Assembly: GCA_903859705.1 (NCBI GenBank)
Contig: CAIONQ010000174.1
Location: 1 to 42,108, forward strand
Source: an uncultured Chthonomonas sp.
GTDB lineage: Bacteria > Armatimonadota > Chthonomonadetes > Chthonomonadales > Chthonomonadaceae
DNA: 42,108 nt
Reading direction: 5' to 3'
Under the pieces are notes generated by a model. That model was not told the DNA's origin and did no database searches. It worked only from the letters and a program-made list of their open reading frames with translations. Within the stretch, counting starts at the first letter, position 1, and every line of letters begins with the position of its first letter. Below, piece by piece: positions 25,652-34,700 of the stretch. Both the position numbers and the translations under genes were made by a program.

Positions 25652-26291
25652 GGCAGAAATCGAGCCTCCATAGGTTCCAGGCCAATTTAACCAGCCGGAT
25701 ACCGCACCCAGAAAGATATTACGCCAGCGCATATAACGCGCTACGCGCCCTCAGGTGAATTACATAGTTGGTGAGTGTAATCCTCTGCATGAGAGGGTTA
25801 AGTAATGTTTCCACAATAGGTGGTAATTTGTTGTTACACTGGCTGTAAGCTTCATGCAGGGTAATTTCTTTATGTGAGAGCCACACGCTGTTCTGTTTTC
25901 TATCTAGTCGACCGAGTGAGTTTTCTTTTTCGTGCCGCCAACCCAATTCTTCATTTTGCTACTGACTTTGTACAGTGTATTGTCTTTAAGCGAGGGCCTT
26001 GTTGCCGCTTGTCTCCGCTAAAGCGGCGCGACAGAGAACACCCTCGAGCCTCCGTCTATGGTTACGCTACTCACAGTTACCCGTCGATTCCTCGAGGGTC
26101 GGAGACATACTGTATTATCGGCAGGTCGCCGATGGCGTCGCTATGCTCGCCGGGAGGTGAGGGACTTTGATGCGTTCCTATCGGATGGGCGGCATTCCGG
26201 TATTGATTACCCGAGCAGAGATACCATGATTACAGCTGGCGCTGTATGAAGGCTACTCGCACGCTCACAGCTTGATGCGGTGATGCCAGCA
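25652..26291. other. Gene-free 640-base region with inverted repeats
   Basis: No convincing reading frame on either strand. ACCCTCGAG (26040-26048) and CTCGAGGGT (26091-26099) form a perfect 9-base inverted repeat with 42 bases between. CCGCTAAAGCGG (26016-26027) and TCGGCAGGTCGCCGA (around 26118-26132) can each form a small hairpin. The part next to 25651 must hold the promoter and leader of the acylase gene on -. The rest could encode a structured RNA or be decayed sequence. I do not recognise tmRNA, RNase P, SRP or a riboswitch. Confidence 0.4.
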
Positions 26292-26660
26292 TTATTTGCT
26301 TTTACGGAATGCCCGACTTGATAGGGAGATGGAGTTCTGGCACGGATCTTTGCTGTTGGCGAATTCGTAGCCATCTGCATGATGGATACAGCCAAAGTCG
26401 AGGCCGTTTTTTGCAAACTCCGCGCAGGCGGCCCGTACGTCTTCCACATCAAATACCAGTTTTATGATGGATTGGCCGACCTTCAGCCCCTTGGCCGCCG
26501 GGTGGATCATGATGTTTGCTCCACCGGAGGTTGCAATCAGCTCAACAATGCGATCTCCCTCTTCTCTGTGCACTTCAAAGCCGAAGTGCTTTACATAAAA
26601 GGAAACCGTTTCTTCAACGTCACGGGCGTACATTACTATTCTGTTCAACGGAAAGCCCAT
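26292..26660 (-). CDS. VOC (glyoxalase/bleomycin-resistance fold) protein
   Basis: The 122-residue product is one vicinal-oxygen-chelate domain: NRIVMYARDVEETVSFYVKHFGFEV (6-30) is the typical first beta-alpha-beta module, followed by DRIVELIATSGGANIMIHP and the second module IIKLVFDVEDVRAACAEFAKNGLDFG. VOC proteins bind a metal and act as lyases, dioxygenases or drug-binding proteins; this one lacks features that would choose among these. ATG 26660 is preceded by GGGGA at about 7 bases. It lies 37 bases downstream of the ABC exporter gene and may be co-transcribed. Confidence 0.85.
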   Translation of the reverse strand: MGFPLNRIVMYARDVEETVSFYVKHFGFEVHREEGDRIVELIATSGGANIMIHPAAKGLKVGQSIIKLVFDVEDVRAACAEFAKNGLDFGCIHHADGYEFANSKDPCQNSISLSSRAFRKSK

Positions 26661-26697
26661 GGTTCATCCCCTATTCCGATCCTATTACATACGATCA

Positions 26698-28434
26698 CTA
26701 TACGCCAGCAAGGCTTGTTGGCGCCTCGAACTGGGCGCGGTGCAGGCGCTGGTATATTCCATCCACACGCAATAGCTCTTCGTGGCTTCCCTGCTCTGCT
26801 ACGCCAGTTGTATCCACCACCACAATCCGATCGGCATGCTGAATGGTGGATAGACGGTGGGCTATTACCAGGGTGGTTCTGCCTTCGGATAGCTCTATTA
26901 GCGATGTCTGGATTGCACGCTCGGTCTCAATATCCAGCGCAGAGGTTGCCTCGTCCAGAATAAGGATGGGTGGGTTCTTAAGGAACATCCGGGCAATGGT
27001 GAGCCGCTGTTTCTGCCCACCAGAGAGTTTTACGCCGCGCTCTCCTATAATCGTATCATATCCATCCGGCATGGCGGCAATCATCTCATCCAGCTTTGCG
27101 CGCCGTGCCGCATCTGCTATCTCTCCTTCAGTGGCATCCAGGCGGCCATAGGCGATGTTCTCCCTAATGGTGCCACCGAACAGAAATACATCCTGCTGCA
27201 CAATGCCGATGTTGCGGCGCAGCGATGCAAGGGTCATCTTACGAATATCGGTGCCATCTATGGTTATGGAACCTTCCTCTATCTCATAAAAGCGCGGTAC
27301 CAGCGAGCAGATGGTGGTTTTACCCGCTCCGCTTGGGCCAACAAATGCCACCGTTTCGCCGGGATGGATTGTTAAATCGACATTGTTTAGAATGCGGCGG
27401 TTTTTGTCGTAGCCAAAGCTAACACCCCGCAGCTTGATATCGCCTTTTAGGTGGCCAGCGTCTACCGCATCCGGAGCATCGGCAATTTCGCGCTCGGTAT
27501 CCAGCAGTTCGCAGTAGCGTTTGAAACCCGCAACGCCCTTGGGATACGTTTCCAACACCGCGTTGATCTTTTCGACTGGCCGGAAGAATACGTTTACCAG
27601 CAGCAAGAAACCCATAAACCCACCAACCGTAAGCTGATGATGCAGCACGTAATAGGCACCGGCTATCATGACAAACAGCTGCACTATACGCATGGTCATG
27701 TAGCTTAGCGACATGCTTTTGGACATCAGCCGATAGGCATCCAGCTTGTTCTGGCGGTATTTTTCGTTTTCTACCGCGAAGAGCGCCCGTTCGTGATCTT
27801 CATTGGCAAAAGCCTGAACCACGCGGATGCCGCCAACATTCTCTTCTATACGGGCATTAAATCTGCCCACGCTCCCGAATAACTGGCGCATGGTTTGCAT
27901 CATGGCGCTGCCATATCGGGTTGAGATCCAGGTCATAGGTGGCACGATTATTCCAGTAATTAGTGCCAGCGTATGGTTGAGACTGAACATAAGGCAGAAA
28001 GATGCCACAAACGTCATTACTGCAATCACTACATCTTCCGGGCCATGGTGCGCCACCTCACCCACATCCTCCAGATCTTTGGTGACGCGCGCTACGAGGT
28101 GCCCGGTTTTTTGATTATCGTAAAAGCTGAACGATAGCTTCTGGAAGTGATCGAAGGTTTTACGCCGCATCTCCGTTTCGATAGCAATTCCCAGCACATG
28201 GCCCCAATAATTCACCACATATTGGAGGACGGTATTGAACAGGTAGATCAGGAGCAACACACCTGCCGCTGCCAGAATGGGACCCCAGTTCTGCCCCGGG
28301 AGCATTTTATCCACAAATGTGCGAATTGCGAACGGGAACGCGAGTTCCAGCAACCCCGAAATTACGGCACAACCGAAATCCAGTACAAACAGCTTTTTGT
28401 GTGGTGCGTAGTATGTAAAAAAACGTTTGAGCAA
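26698..28434 (-). CDS. ABC exporter half-transporter (membrane and ATPase domains fused)
   Basis: Type I ABC exporter, MsbA/multidrug-like, expected to work as a homodimer or with a partner. The 578-residue product has about six membrane spans (15-310), then the ATPase domain with Walker A GPSGAGKTT (near 363-371), Q-loop NIGIVQQD, signature LSGGQKQR, Walker B ILILDEATSALD and switch His in IAHRLST. I place the start at TTG 28434: AGGA lies 9 bases upstream, and LLKRFFTYYAPHKKLF matches the usual N-terminus of these exporters. The longer frame to 28605 adds 57 residues that look unlike the family. Substrate unknown. The VOC gene follows. Confidence 0.93.
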   Translation of the reverse strand: MLKRFFTYYAPHKKLFVLDFGCAVISGLLELAFPFAIRTFVDKMLPGQNWGPILAAAGVLLLIYLFNTVLQYVVNYWGHVLGIAIETEMRRKTFDHFQKLSFSFYDNQKTGHLVARVTKDLEDVGEVAHHGPEDVVIAVMTFVASFCLMFSLNHTLALITGIIVPPMTWISTRYGSAMMQTMRQLFGSVGRFNARIEENVGGIRVVQAFANEDHERALFAVENEKYRQNKLDAYRLMSKSMSLSYMTMRIVQLFVMIAGAYYVLHHQLTVGGFMGFLLLVNVFFRPVEKINAVLETYPKGVAGFKRYCELLDTEREIADAPDAVDAGHLKGDIKLRGVSFGYDKNRRILNNVDLTIHPGETVAFVGPSGAGKTTICSLVPRFYEIEEGSITIDGTDIRKMTLASLRRNIGIVQQDVFLFGGTIRENIAYGRLDATEGEIADAARRAKLDEMIAAMPDGYDTIIGERGVKLSGGQKQRLTIARMFLKNPPILILDEATSALDIETERAIQTSLIELSEGRTTLVIAHRLSTIQHADRIVVVDTTGVAEQGSHEELLRVDGIYQRLHRAQFEAPTSLAGV

Positions 28435-28782
28435 TTGAAAGTATCCTGTTCGATCGAGCCTGTCCGCGTGACTACCTGAAGTCCTATAGTAATTTGTCGC
28501 GCTTCCTGGGGCCGTTGCTAAGATGATCTGCCAAATCATCACTCCAAGTATCAGACGCCAGAAATGCGCGATCCCAATTGACTGTACGATTGAGGAATGC
28601 TGCACAGCTTATCTTTGTTGGTTTGGCGGCCTGATATTTCTGACGCTTACGTAGTGCGATCGCTTGCAATCTGCCGTTGCCCCTGAAACGAGTACGCAAC
28701 GGGAGGATTGCAACCCTCTGTTTTGGAACACAATCCGTAGCCCGCACAGGCGGGCGTTATTGTGCAGGGCCGGGTGAATAAA
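28435..28782. other. Divergent intergenic region with two hairpins
   Basis: Lies between the ABC exporter (-) and the UroD-like gene (+) and must hold both promoters. A long imperfect hairpin occupies 28664-28713 (listed separately). A second perfect one, GCCCGC-ACAG-GCGGGC (28740-28755), is followed by GTTATT and sits about 28 bases before ATG 28783, so it could act as an attenuator or leader hairpin. No small gene is convincing here. Confidence 0.5.
28664..28713. repeat. Imperfect 15-pair hairpin
   Basis: TTGCAATC (28664-28671) pairs with GATTGCAA (28706-28713), and CCGTTGC (28674-28680) with GCAACGG (28696-28702), leaving a small internal loop and a 15-base terminal loop. It could be a structured leader, an operator or the remnant of a palindromic mobile repeat. 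Only one copy is seen here. Confidence 0.5.
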
Positions 28783-29862
28783 ATGGTAGGTACTAACAAA
28801 CTAACGACCCGGGAGCGCGTATCCCGGATGTTTGATCACAAAGAGGCGGATAGAATCCCCGTTTATGATGAACCCTGGGGATCAACCATTGAGCGCTGGC
28901 GGCGCGAGGGCATGCCCGGTGGCGTGAGCTATATCGACTATTTTGGCCTCGATAATATTGTTGGTGTTGGGGTAGATAACAGCCCACGGTACCCAACGCA
29001 GGTTCTGGAGCAAACAGAAGATTATCGCATCCACACCACAGCATGGGGAGCCACACTTAAGGACTGGAAGCACATTGGGGGCGTGCCAGAGTTTCTGGAT
29101 TTTAAGGTGAAGGACCGTATTAGCTGGCAAGAAGCGAAAGCGAGGATGGCTCCCGATCCGGATCGCATCCCGTGGGAGCACCTCAAAAATAACTATGCCT
29201 GCTGGCGCAATGAAGGTGCCTGGATACAGGGGCACCTGTGGTTCGGATTTGATGTAACCCACTCATGGACGGTTGGAACAGAGCGCATTTTAATGGCGCT
29301 GATCGAGGATCCCGACTGGTGCATGGACATGTTTAACCACTTTCTGGATGTGGACCTGGCCCTTATGCAGCAGGTGCTGGATGCTGGCTACACCTTTGAT
29401 AGCGTTACCTGGCCCGATGATATGGGTTACAAGCACAATCAGTTCTTCTCGGTGAAAACCTACAGAAAGCTGCTTAAACCCTTTCATAAACGGGCCGTAG
29501 ACTGGGCACATGAACGCGGCATTAAGGTGCGGCTTCACTCCTGTGGAGATGTTAATCCGTTTATACCAGATCTTCTTGAAATTGGAATAGATGCCCTGAA
29601 CCCACTGGAAGTGAAAGCAGGAATTGATCCTATTCACATCAAAAACAGCTTCGGCGATAGGCTGACCCTACACGGTGGCATTAACGCAGTGTTGTATACC
29701 GATCCGGATGCGCTGGATGCGGAGATGCGCAGCGTTATCCCGCAGCTAAAAAAGGATGGTGGCTATATCTTCTCCACCGATCACTCCGTGCCGGATAGCG
29801 TGAGCCTCGAGCAGTTTCGGCATGTTGTGGAGCTGGCAAAAGAGCTGGGCTCTTACGAATGA
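28783..29862 (+). CDS. Uroporphyrinogen decarboxylase (URO-D) superfamily protein, methyltransferase-like
   Basis: The 359-residue product is a URO-D-fold TIM barrel, but of the catabolic, MtaA-like branch often found in sugar-degradation loci rather than heme-pathway HemE. Family features are the start LTTRERVSRMFDHKEADRIPVYDEPWG, the strand-end segments TFDSVTWPDDMGYKHNQFFS and VRLHSCGDVNPFIPDLLEIGIDALNPLE (with the His-x-Cys-Gly motif of cobalamin/methyl-transfer members), and LHGGINA. ATG 28783 is preferred over GTG 28762 because MVGTNKLTTRERV matches family starts; the ribosome binding site is weak (GGGTGA). It lies 44 bases before a secreted glycosidase-like gene and is probably its operon partner. 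The true reaction is unknown. Confidence 0.85.
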   Translation: MVGTNKLTTRERVSRMFDHKEADRIPVYDEPWGSTIERWRREGMPGGVSYIDYFGLDNIVGVGVDNSPRYPTQVLEQTEDYRIHTTAWGATLKDWKHIGGVPEFLDFKVKDRISWQEAKARMAPDPDRIPWEHLKNNYACWRNEGAWIQGHLWFGFDVTHSWTVGTERILMALIEDPDWCMDMFNHFLDVDLALMQQVLDAGYTFDSVTWPDDMGYKHNQFFSVKTYRKLLKPFHKRAVDWAHERGIKVRLHSCGDVNPFIPDLLEIGIDALNPLEVKAGIDPIHIKNSFGDRLTLHGGINAVLYTDPDALDAEMRSVIPQLKKDGGYIFSTDHSVPDSVSLEQFRHVVELAKELGSYE

Positions 29863-29906
29863 TCTGCGATGCGTAACGCATTATTCTCGTTTCAGGATAA
29901 GTAGAC

Positions 29907-31088
29907 ATGAAGTTTGTAAAGACGGCCATAGTGCTGTTTTGCCTGGCCTTAACAGCGGTTCTGCCTGCCATTGCGCAGCCGCGTGAAAAGCATCTTATAG
30001 AGTATGGGTGGGATGTTCCCTACCCCTCACAAATGGCCGCAATGAAAAGCTCGCTGGAGAGCAGCCCGTTTGATGGCATTATCTATCGACTTGCGGGCGG
30101 TTACAATGCATTCGGCAAAGCAGAGCTTACACCGGATAAATTTGCTGCAGATATCCGCACACTTGGTAGCCTGCACCTTAAACAGGTAACTCATAACTTT
30201 GTGCTTATATGGGGAACTGCCGAGCCCGGTTGGGATTGGTTTGATGATGCGCAATGGGCTATGGTGCTGAACAATGCCAAACAGCTTGCCCGGGCAGCAA
30301 AGGCATCTGGATCAAAAGGCATCTGCTTCGATCCGGAACCGTACGATGTTAACCCCTGGAAGTATTCCAGCCAACTGCATGCCAATACTATCACGTATCC
30401 CCGTTATCGGGCGCGAGTTAAAGCATGTGGCGCCGAGTTTATGCGCGCACTGGAATCTGAGATACCCGGGCCGGAATTGCTTACATTCTTCCACCTGAGC
30501 CTGTTTACAAGAATGTTGGATGAACCAAATCTGACTGCCGTTGAAGACAGATTAAAGCGTGAAAACTGGGGACTGATGGCAGATTTTTTGATTGGGATGC
30601 TCCAGGGTGCCTCACAGATAGCCCGGTTTATCGATGGCAACGAGATGAGCTACTACTATCAGGGCAGCGAGCCCTTTTTCAAAGCGTACCAGAGCATCCA
30701 CAGCCGGGCCCTCAGCCTGGTCCCGCCAGAACTACGGGCTAAGTACACACGGCAGGTGGAGGCTGGGCAGGCTCTGTACGTCGATAGGCTGTTTGGGCTC
30801 ACTTCACCCACCTATGATGCTTACCTCGCGGCAAGGCTTACCACTGCGGAACGAGCGGAGTGGTGCCACCATAACACCTACTATGCGCTCTACACATCCG
30901 ACGATTATGTGTGGTGCTACAGCGAACATATGAGCTGGTGGGATCGCAAGAACAACATTCCGCCCGGGCTGGATCAGGCCCTTCGATCTGCCGTTTTGCA
31001 GATTAAGGCTGGCCAGCCTCTGGGTTACCAGATTGAGCCCACTATTCAGGAGGCTCTGAAACGGCCACGGCCTGCTGCGGCAAAGTAA
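29907..31088 (+). CDS. Secreted protein, predicted glycosidase-like barrel, unknown family
   Basis: The 393-residue product has a clear signal peptide (MKFVKTAIVLFCLALTAVLPAIAQ). The mature part reads like a TIM barrel of the GH-A/alpha-amylase sort: GIIYRL and HNFVLIWGTAEPGWDWF are followed by SKGICFDPEPYD, whose acidic residues at a strand end resemble a catalytic site. LLTFFHLSLF, GNEMSYYYQG and DDYVWCYSEHMSWW follow, where YSEH is a second possible catalytic Glu at a later strand end. I cannot assign a numbered GH family. ATG 29907 is preceded by AGGA at about 10 bases. It follows the UroD-like gene by 44 bases and ends at a strong hairpin. Confidence 0.75.
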   Translation: MKFVKTAIVLFCLALTAVLPAIAQPREKHLIEYGWDVPYPSQMAAMKSSLESSPFDGIIYRLAGGYNAFGKAELTPDKFAADIRTLGSLHLKQVTHNFVLIWGTAEPGWDWFDDAQWAMVLNNAKQLARAAKASGSKGICFDPEPYDVNPWKYSSQLHANTITYPRYRARVKACGAEFMRALESEIPGPELLTFFHLSLFTRMLDEPNLTAVEDRLKRENWGLMADFLIGMLQGASQIARFIDGNEMSYYYQGSEPFFKAYQSIHSRALSLVPPELRAKYTRQVEAGQALYVDRLFGLTSPTYDAYLAARLTTAERAEWCHHNTYYALYTSDDYVWCYSEHMSWWDRKNNIPPGLDQALRSAVLQIKAGQPLGYQIEPTIQEALKRPRPAAAK

Positions 31089-31094
31089 TCGAAA

Positions 31095-31132
31095 AATGGG
31101 GTGGGCTTCCATTGCAGGCAGCCCACCCCATT
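31095..31132. terminator. Bidirectional terminator between convergent genes
   Basis: AATGGGGTGGGCT (31095-31107) pairs perfectly with AGCCCACCCCATT (31120-31132) around a 12-base loop. The A-run on the left gives a T-run on -, so it ends the EF-hand gene on that strand, and it also lies just after the secreted barrel gene on +. Confidence 0.85.
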
Positions 31133-31154
31133 CAAATTCAATTACCAGTTTCGC

Positions 31155-31727
31155 TTAGCGACCTCTGCCGCCAAAGCCACCGGGTCCGCCAGGGCCTCCC
31201 GGTCCGCCGGGTCCGCCGGGTCCGCCAGGACCGCCGCCGCGTCCGCCACGGCTACGCAGCTCTTCCAGTTGCTTCTTCTGATCGGCCGTCAGTATTTTCG
31301 CAACCTTTGCGTCTACTTCTTTCTGCAGAGCATCAAACTGCTTCTTCTGAGCATCGGTAAGTTTCAGTCGGTCGGCCAGCATACCCGGCATCAGCTGACC
31401 GGGGCGGAAGCCGCCGCCACGCCGCTCGCCGCCCGGCCTGCCACCACCACCACCTGATGCGGCCACTTTGCGGAAAAAGGCACGGATTTGATCTGGAGTA
31501 ACGTATCCCTTTTTGGCCGTGTCAATCTGATCATACAGACCGATGTATCGCTTATCGGTAACCTCTGTGCGTTGCAGTTTGCCATCATGATTCTTGTCCA
31601 TGGCCATGGCCTGCTTAACTGCACCCTCTGCAGGGTCTCCACCTTGCGGAGGCTGTGCGGATGCCGAAACAGCAAGTGCTGCGGCAGCCGCGGCAATTGC
31701 ACCCATATGCCTGACTAATTTGCTCAT
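31155..31727 (-). CDS. Secreted EF-hand / Spy-like protein with Gly-Gly-Pro tail
   Basis: The 190-residue product has a signal peptide (cleavage near VSASAQ), a clear EF-hand calcium loop DKNHDGKLQRTE (44-55) and a second, weaker one at DTAKKGYVTPDQ. A Gly-rich hinge leads to a helical segment rich in Lys/Gln/Leu (DRLKLTDAQKKQFDALQ and following) that resembles Spy/CpxP-type LTxxQ repeats, then a C-terminal run of six GGP units ending GGFGGRGR. Likely periplasmic or extracellular, calcium-dependent; function unknown. ATG 31727 has GGGAG at 7 bases. It is the last gene after the giant glycosidases (gap 61 bases). Confidence 0.82.
   Translation of the reverse strand: MSKLVRHMGAIAAAAAALAVSASAQPPQGGDPAEGAVKQAMAMDKNHDGKLQRTEVTDKRYIGLYDQIDTAKKGYVTPDQIRAFFRKVAASGGGGGRPGGERRGGGFRPGQLMPGMLADRLKLTDAQKKQFDALQKEVDAKVAKILTADQKKQLEELRSRGGRGGGPGGPGGPGGPGGPGGPGGFGGRGR
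31176..31235 (-). repeat. Nine-base tandem repeat encoding Gly-Gly-Pro
   Basis: About six 9-base units of the GGTCCGCCG type (on +) encode the GGP repeats at residues 165-184 of the EF-hand protein. Such a run can change length by slippage in units that keep the frame. Confidence 0.8.
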
Positions 31728-31788
31728 TGTGTTCTCCCACGCTTTATAAATGCTGGCCCACTTGCTGCCATTATCTCACGGCACCATT

Positions 31789-34700
31789 CTACCGTTTCAA
31801 ACGCTCAATTGCGACATCGACTTTTGTTCTCCACGCATCCATCACATCTGGATTGGTGGAAAAGTGCGTCATATCCAGGCAGATGCTCGATGGGATTTGT
31901 AGTGCATTCTGCGCTTCTCGTACGGCTGCATCACGTCGTCCGCTTTTGATTGCCGCCCCGGTTAACTGGCTTAACAGGTGGAAACAGTCCCAATCCTGCA
32001 CTCCTTGTGCAAGCATCTCCCAACGTATGCTATCTATTGGTTTCTCAACAGACGCCTGCCTTGCCGGGGTGCGCGGCGGGTAGAACATGCGGCCATCCCC
32101 GTTGCCCCATACGCCTGAGCTTTGATCGTTATAGCTCATTGGATCTTGCCAGCAGTTTTGCGCACTGTTCTTAAATTGAGATGAAGAGCTCCACCAGGTG
32201 GTTTCCCAGATTAGAATGCCCTGCACATGGTACTTCCAGGTTTGCCACAGCCACATACGCAACTCAGTGCCAGGATGGTCTATAAACAGCGTGCAGAATG
32301 GCGCCTTAGGGCCGGTGCAAACATACCACCAGACCTCTTCTCCCACCTTCTGCCTCTCTGCTGTGATTGCCGGATCTGCGGCAAACTTAGGGGTAATCGG
32401 GCACCATAACTGAACGCTGCCCAATAGTGGCTGTTTGAACCCCTCGGTAAGCATCCGCTTTAATTTAGGGAAGTACTTTGCAAGGCGAGCCATGCCATCC
32501 ACAACCCCGGCATAGTCTTCCGGCTGAGGCTCATCGTACCAGTACACGTAAGCCTTATCAATCCAGCCCATCTTCTCAAGATGTGCCTGAAGCAACTTGC
32601 CGTACTCGGTCATAAGCCGATCGTATTCCAGGCTTTCCGGCTTGTACCCCATAAACTGCCCGCGCTCGAAGTTAGGGTATCGACCTCCGCCCAACCCCTG
32701 TATAGCAATGGTGAAGCTGTTGAATTTTGAAAGGTATGTGGCCGCTGCGGCATCGAAATCCGTGAAGTCGATCTTCACATGGTCGATGTTACTATTTGTT
32801 AGCGAAACCTTATAGGGATGCAGAGCCATAGGATCGTAGGGTGCCATCCTGTGCTGTTCAAAATCATTCATATACAGGGCCCACTCGCGTTCCAGATCTG
32901 TTTCGGATGTGAGGCCATGGAAACTGCGCAAATTGCCTGCCGAAATACCGAAGCCGCTGCGCAAAGCGGTTTGCGGCGGCAAATCGAAGCCACGAACAGT
33001 TAATGCAATGGGAATGTGTATACTGGATTTGCTGGCATTCAGGGTGATTTCGCCACGCCTCAATCCTGGCTTTTGCCCCGCAGGTAGCGTAAGCGTTATC
33101 CAGATACAGGTATTGCGCCCGGAAAGCAGTTGGATGGAGCCATCGGAAGGCAGTGGCACCAGCGGATCTGGCCAGTTGCCCGAGGCACCTACTGCATCGG
33201 TGGGAACCTGCACTTGCACACGCACCGCCTCGCGCAGTTGAATGCTCTTTACCGGGAGTGCATCACCATTTTCGGCTATAAACCTGCCAACAGCAGCCCT
33301 CACAGTTCTTGCAGTGCCTGTGCCACGAAGCACTAATTGAAACGATACCCGCTCTCTGCCTGCCCCGCTGATTTCAATCGGAGCAGCCCGCGGGCGCAAT
33401 GGTGGTGGTGGTGGCCGATCTTCGGATACCTTCCTGCCTGCCCCGCACCACCAGATGTTCGCAAATGAGGCCGAACCAAGCAGCTTTCCATAGTTGGTTG
33501 CATACAGTTCTGGAACCGTGCCAGCAAGCCGGACAACGTAGGCTGGACTTCTTTCCCCTGTTCTCGTTATCGATAACTCATTCCAGATTGGCCCGGTATT
33601 ACGATGAACGAGGGAGGCAGACATGCGGGCACTTCCCTGCACTGGGGTAGCCGTTGTGCGGATTACTACCGTTGGGGTGGTGTTTTCTGGCGTTCCTTCT
33701 GTTAGCTTAAGCTGCAGCGCCTTATTGCCCGCGCCAGAAAGAGTTGCTGTTAGCGCAATGGCAGCGGCAGAAGAGGCTGCACTCTTTAGATCCACATGGA
33801 ATGATGGGTCCGCAACAATTACCTCCGCAAAGGCCGTGTTGCCCACTTCTGTACCAAACCGCTTGGAAAGGCTGGCTTCAAATGTGTAGCCATCTACCTG
33901 AAAGCTGCCCGGGCGCACGCCACCCGGTCCAGGTTTTGCAGCGCTGGATATCTTAACAAAAACCTCACGCGCATCGCGCAAGCTATCGGGAGCTGAGATC
34001 GTTTGTGGTTCAATACCAGTTATTCTTGCTGGCGCACTCCAGGTTGTACAATCTGCGCTAAATTGAACAAGGCAATCGCCTTCCGTGTGGTATGGCTGGG
34101 TAATAGTTATTTTTGCACGGTGCATAAGTGTGCCTGCCACGTTATGCCTGTACACAACCTCGGCCCCGGGGCCAAACACCCATCGGTTCGAGTTAAAGTA
34201 GGCCGAATGGTGCAGCAATGCGCGGGCAGAATTGGAGCCATCTGAACTGAGCGGTGCTACGAATTTGTAGGCATCGCCGGAGATCTGTTCCCCATCACCA
34301 AGCATCCCAACGCCGGAAAGTGCCCGATATATTGGGATAACTGGGATCAGGGATATGTCTGCAAACTGCACCGTGCCCTTTAGATGCCATTGCCCCATCC
34401 TCAAGAATGCAGACTGTACTTCCTGTGGTGTAGTAAATACAAAGCTGTAAGGCTGCCAGTTTGGCGAGCCTTCAAAGTCCCGATTACATGGCTCCAATCC
34501 GCTAATGATGGTGGAGGCAGTAGAACCCGGTGTTATCCGCGCACGAAAGCGAATGCGGTACGCAGTTTCGGCCCGTAACCCGGCTGGCAATCGCCGCCAT
34601 GCGCTCATATCATCCCCGGTGCCATTAATAGCGAGGATGGCACTGCGCCCGTGCTGCAAACGATTGCCGGTGCCTTCCGGCAAACTCCAGCCATCTCCGG

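Noticed and set aside
25874-26250. Possible small genes or tRNA/tmRNA in the gene-free region
   Set aside because: Frames there have atypical composition and no start signals. I could not find a cloverleaf, a T-loop motif with a pairing arm, or a tmRNA tag frame.
28657-28664. GCGATCGC palindrome resembling the cyanobacterial HIP1 element
   Set aside because: A single copy next to a hairpin; HIP1 requires high genome-wide frequency, which is not seen in this window.
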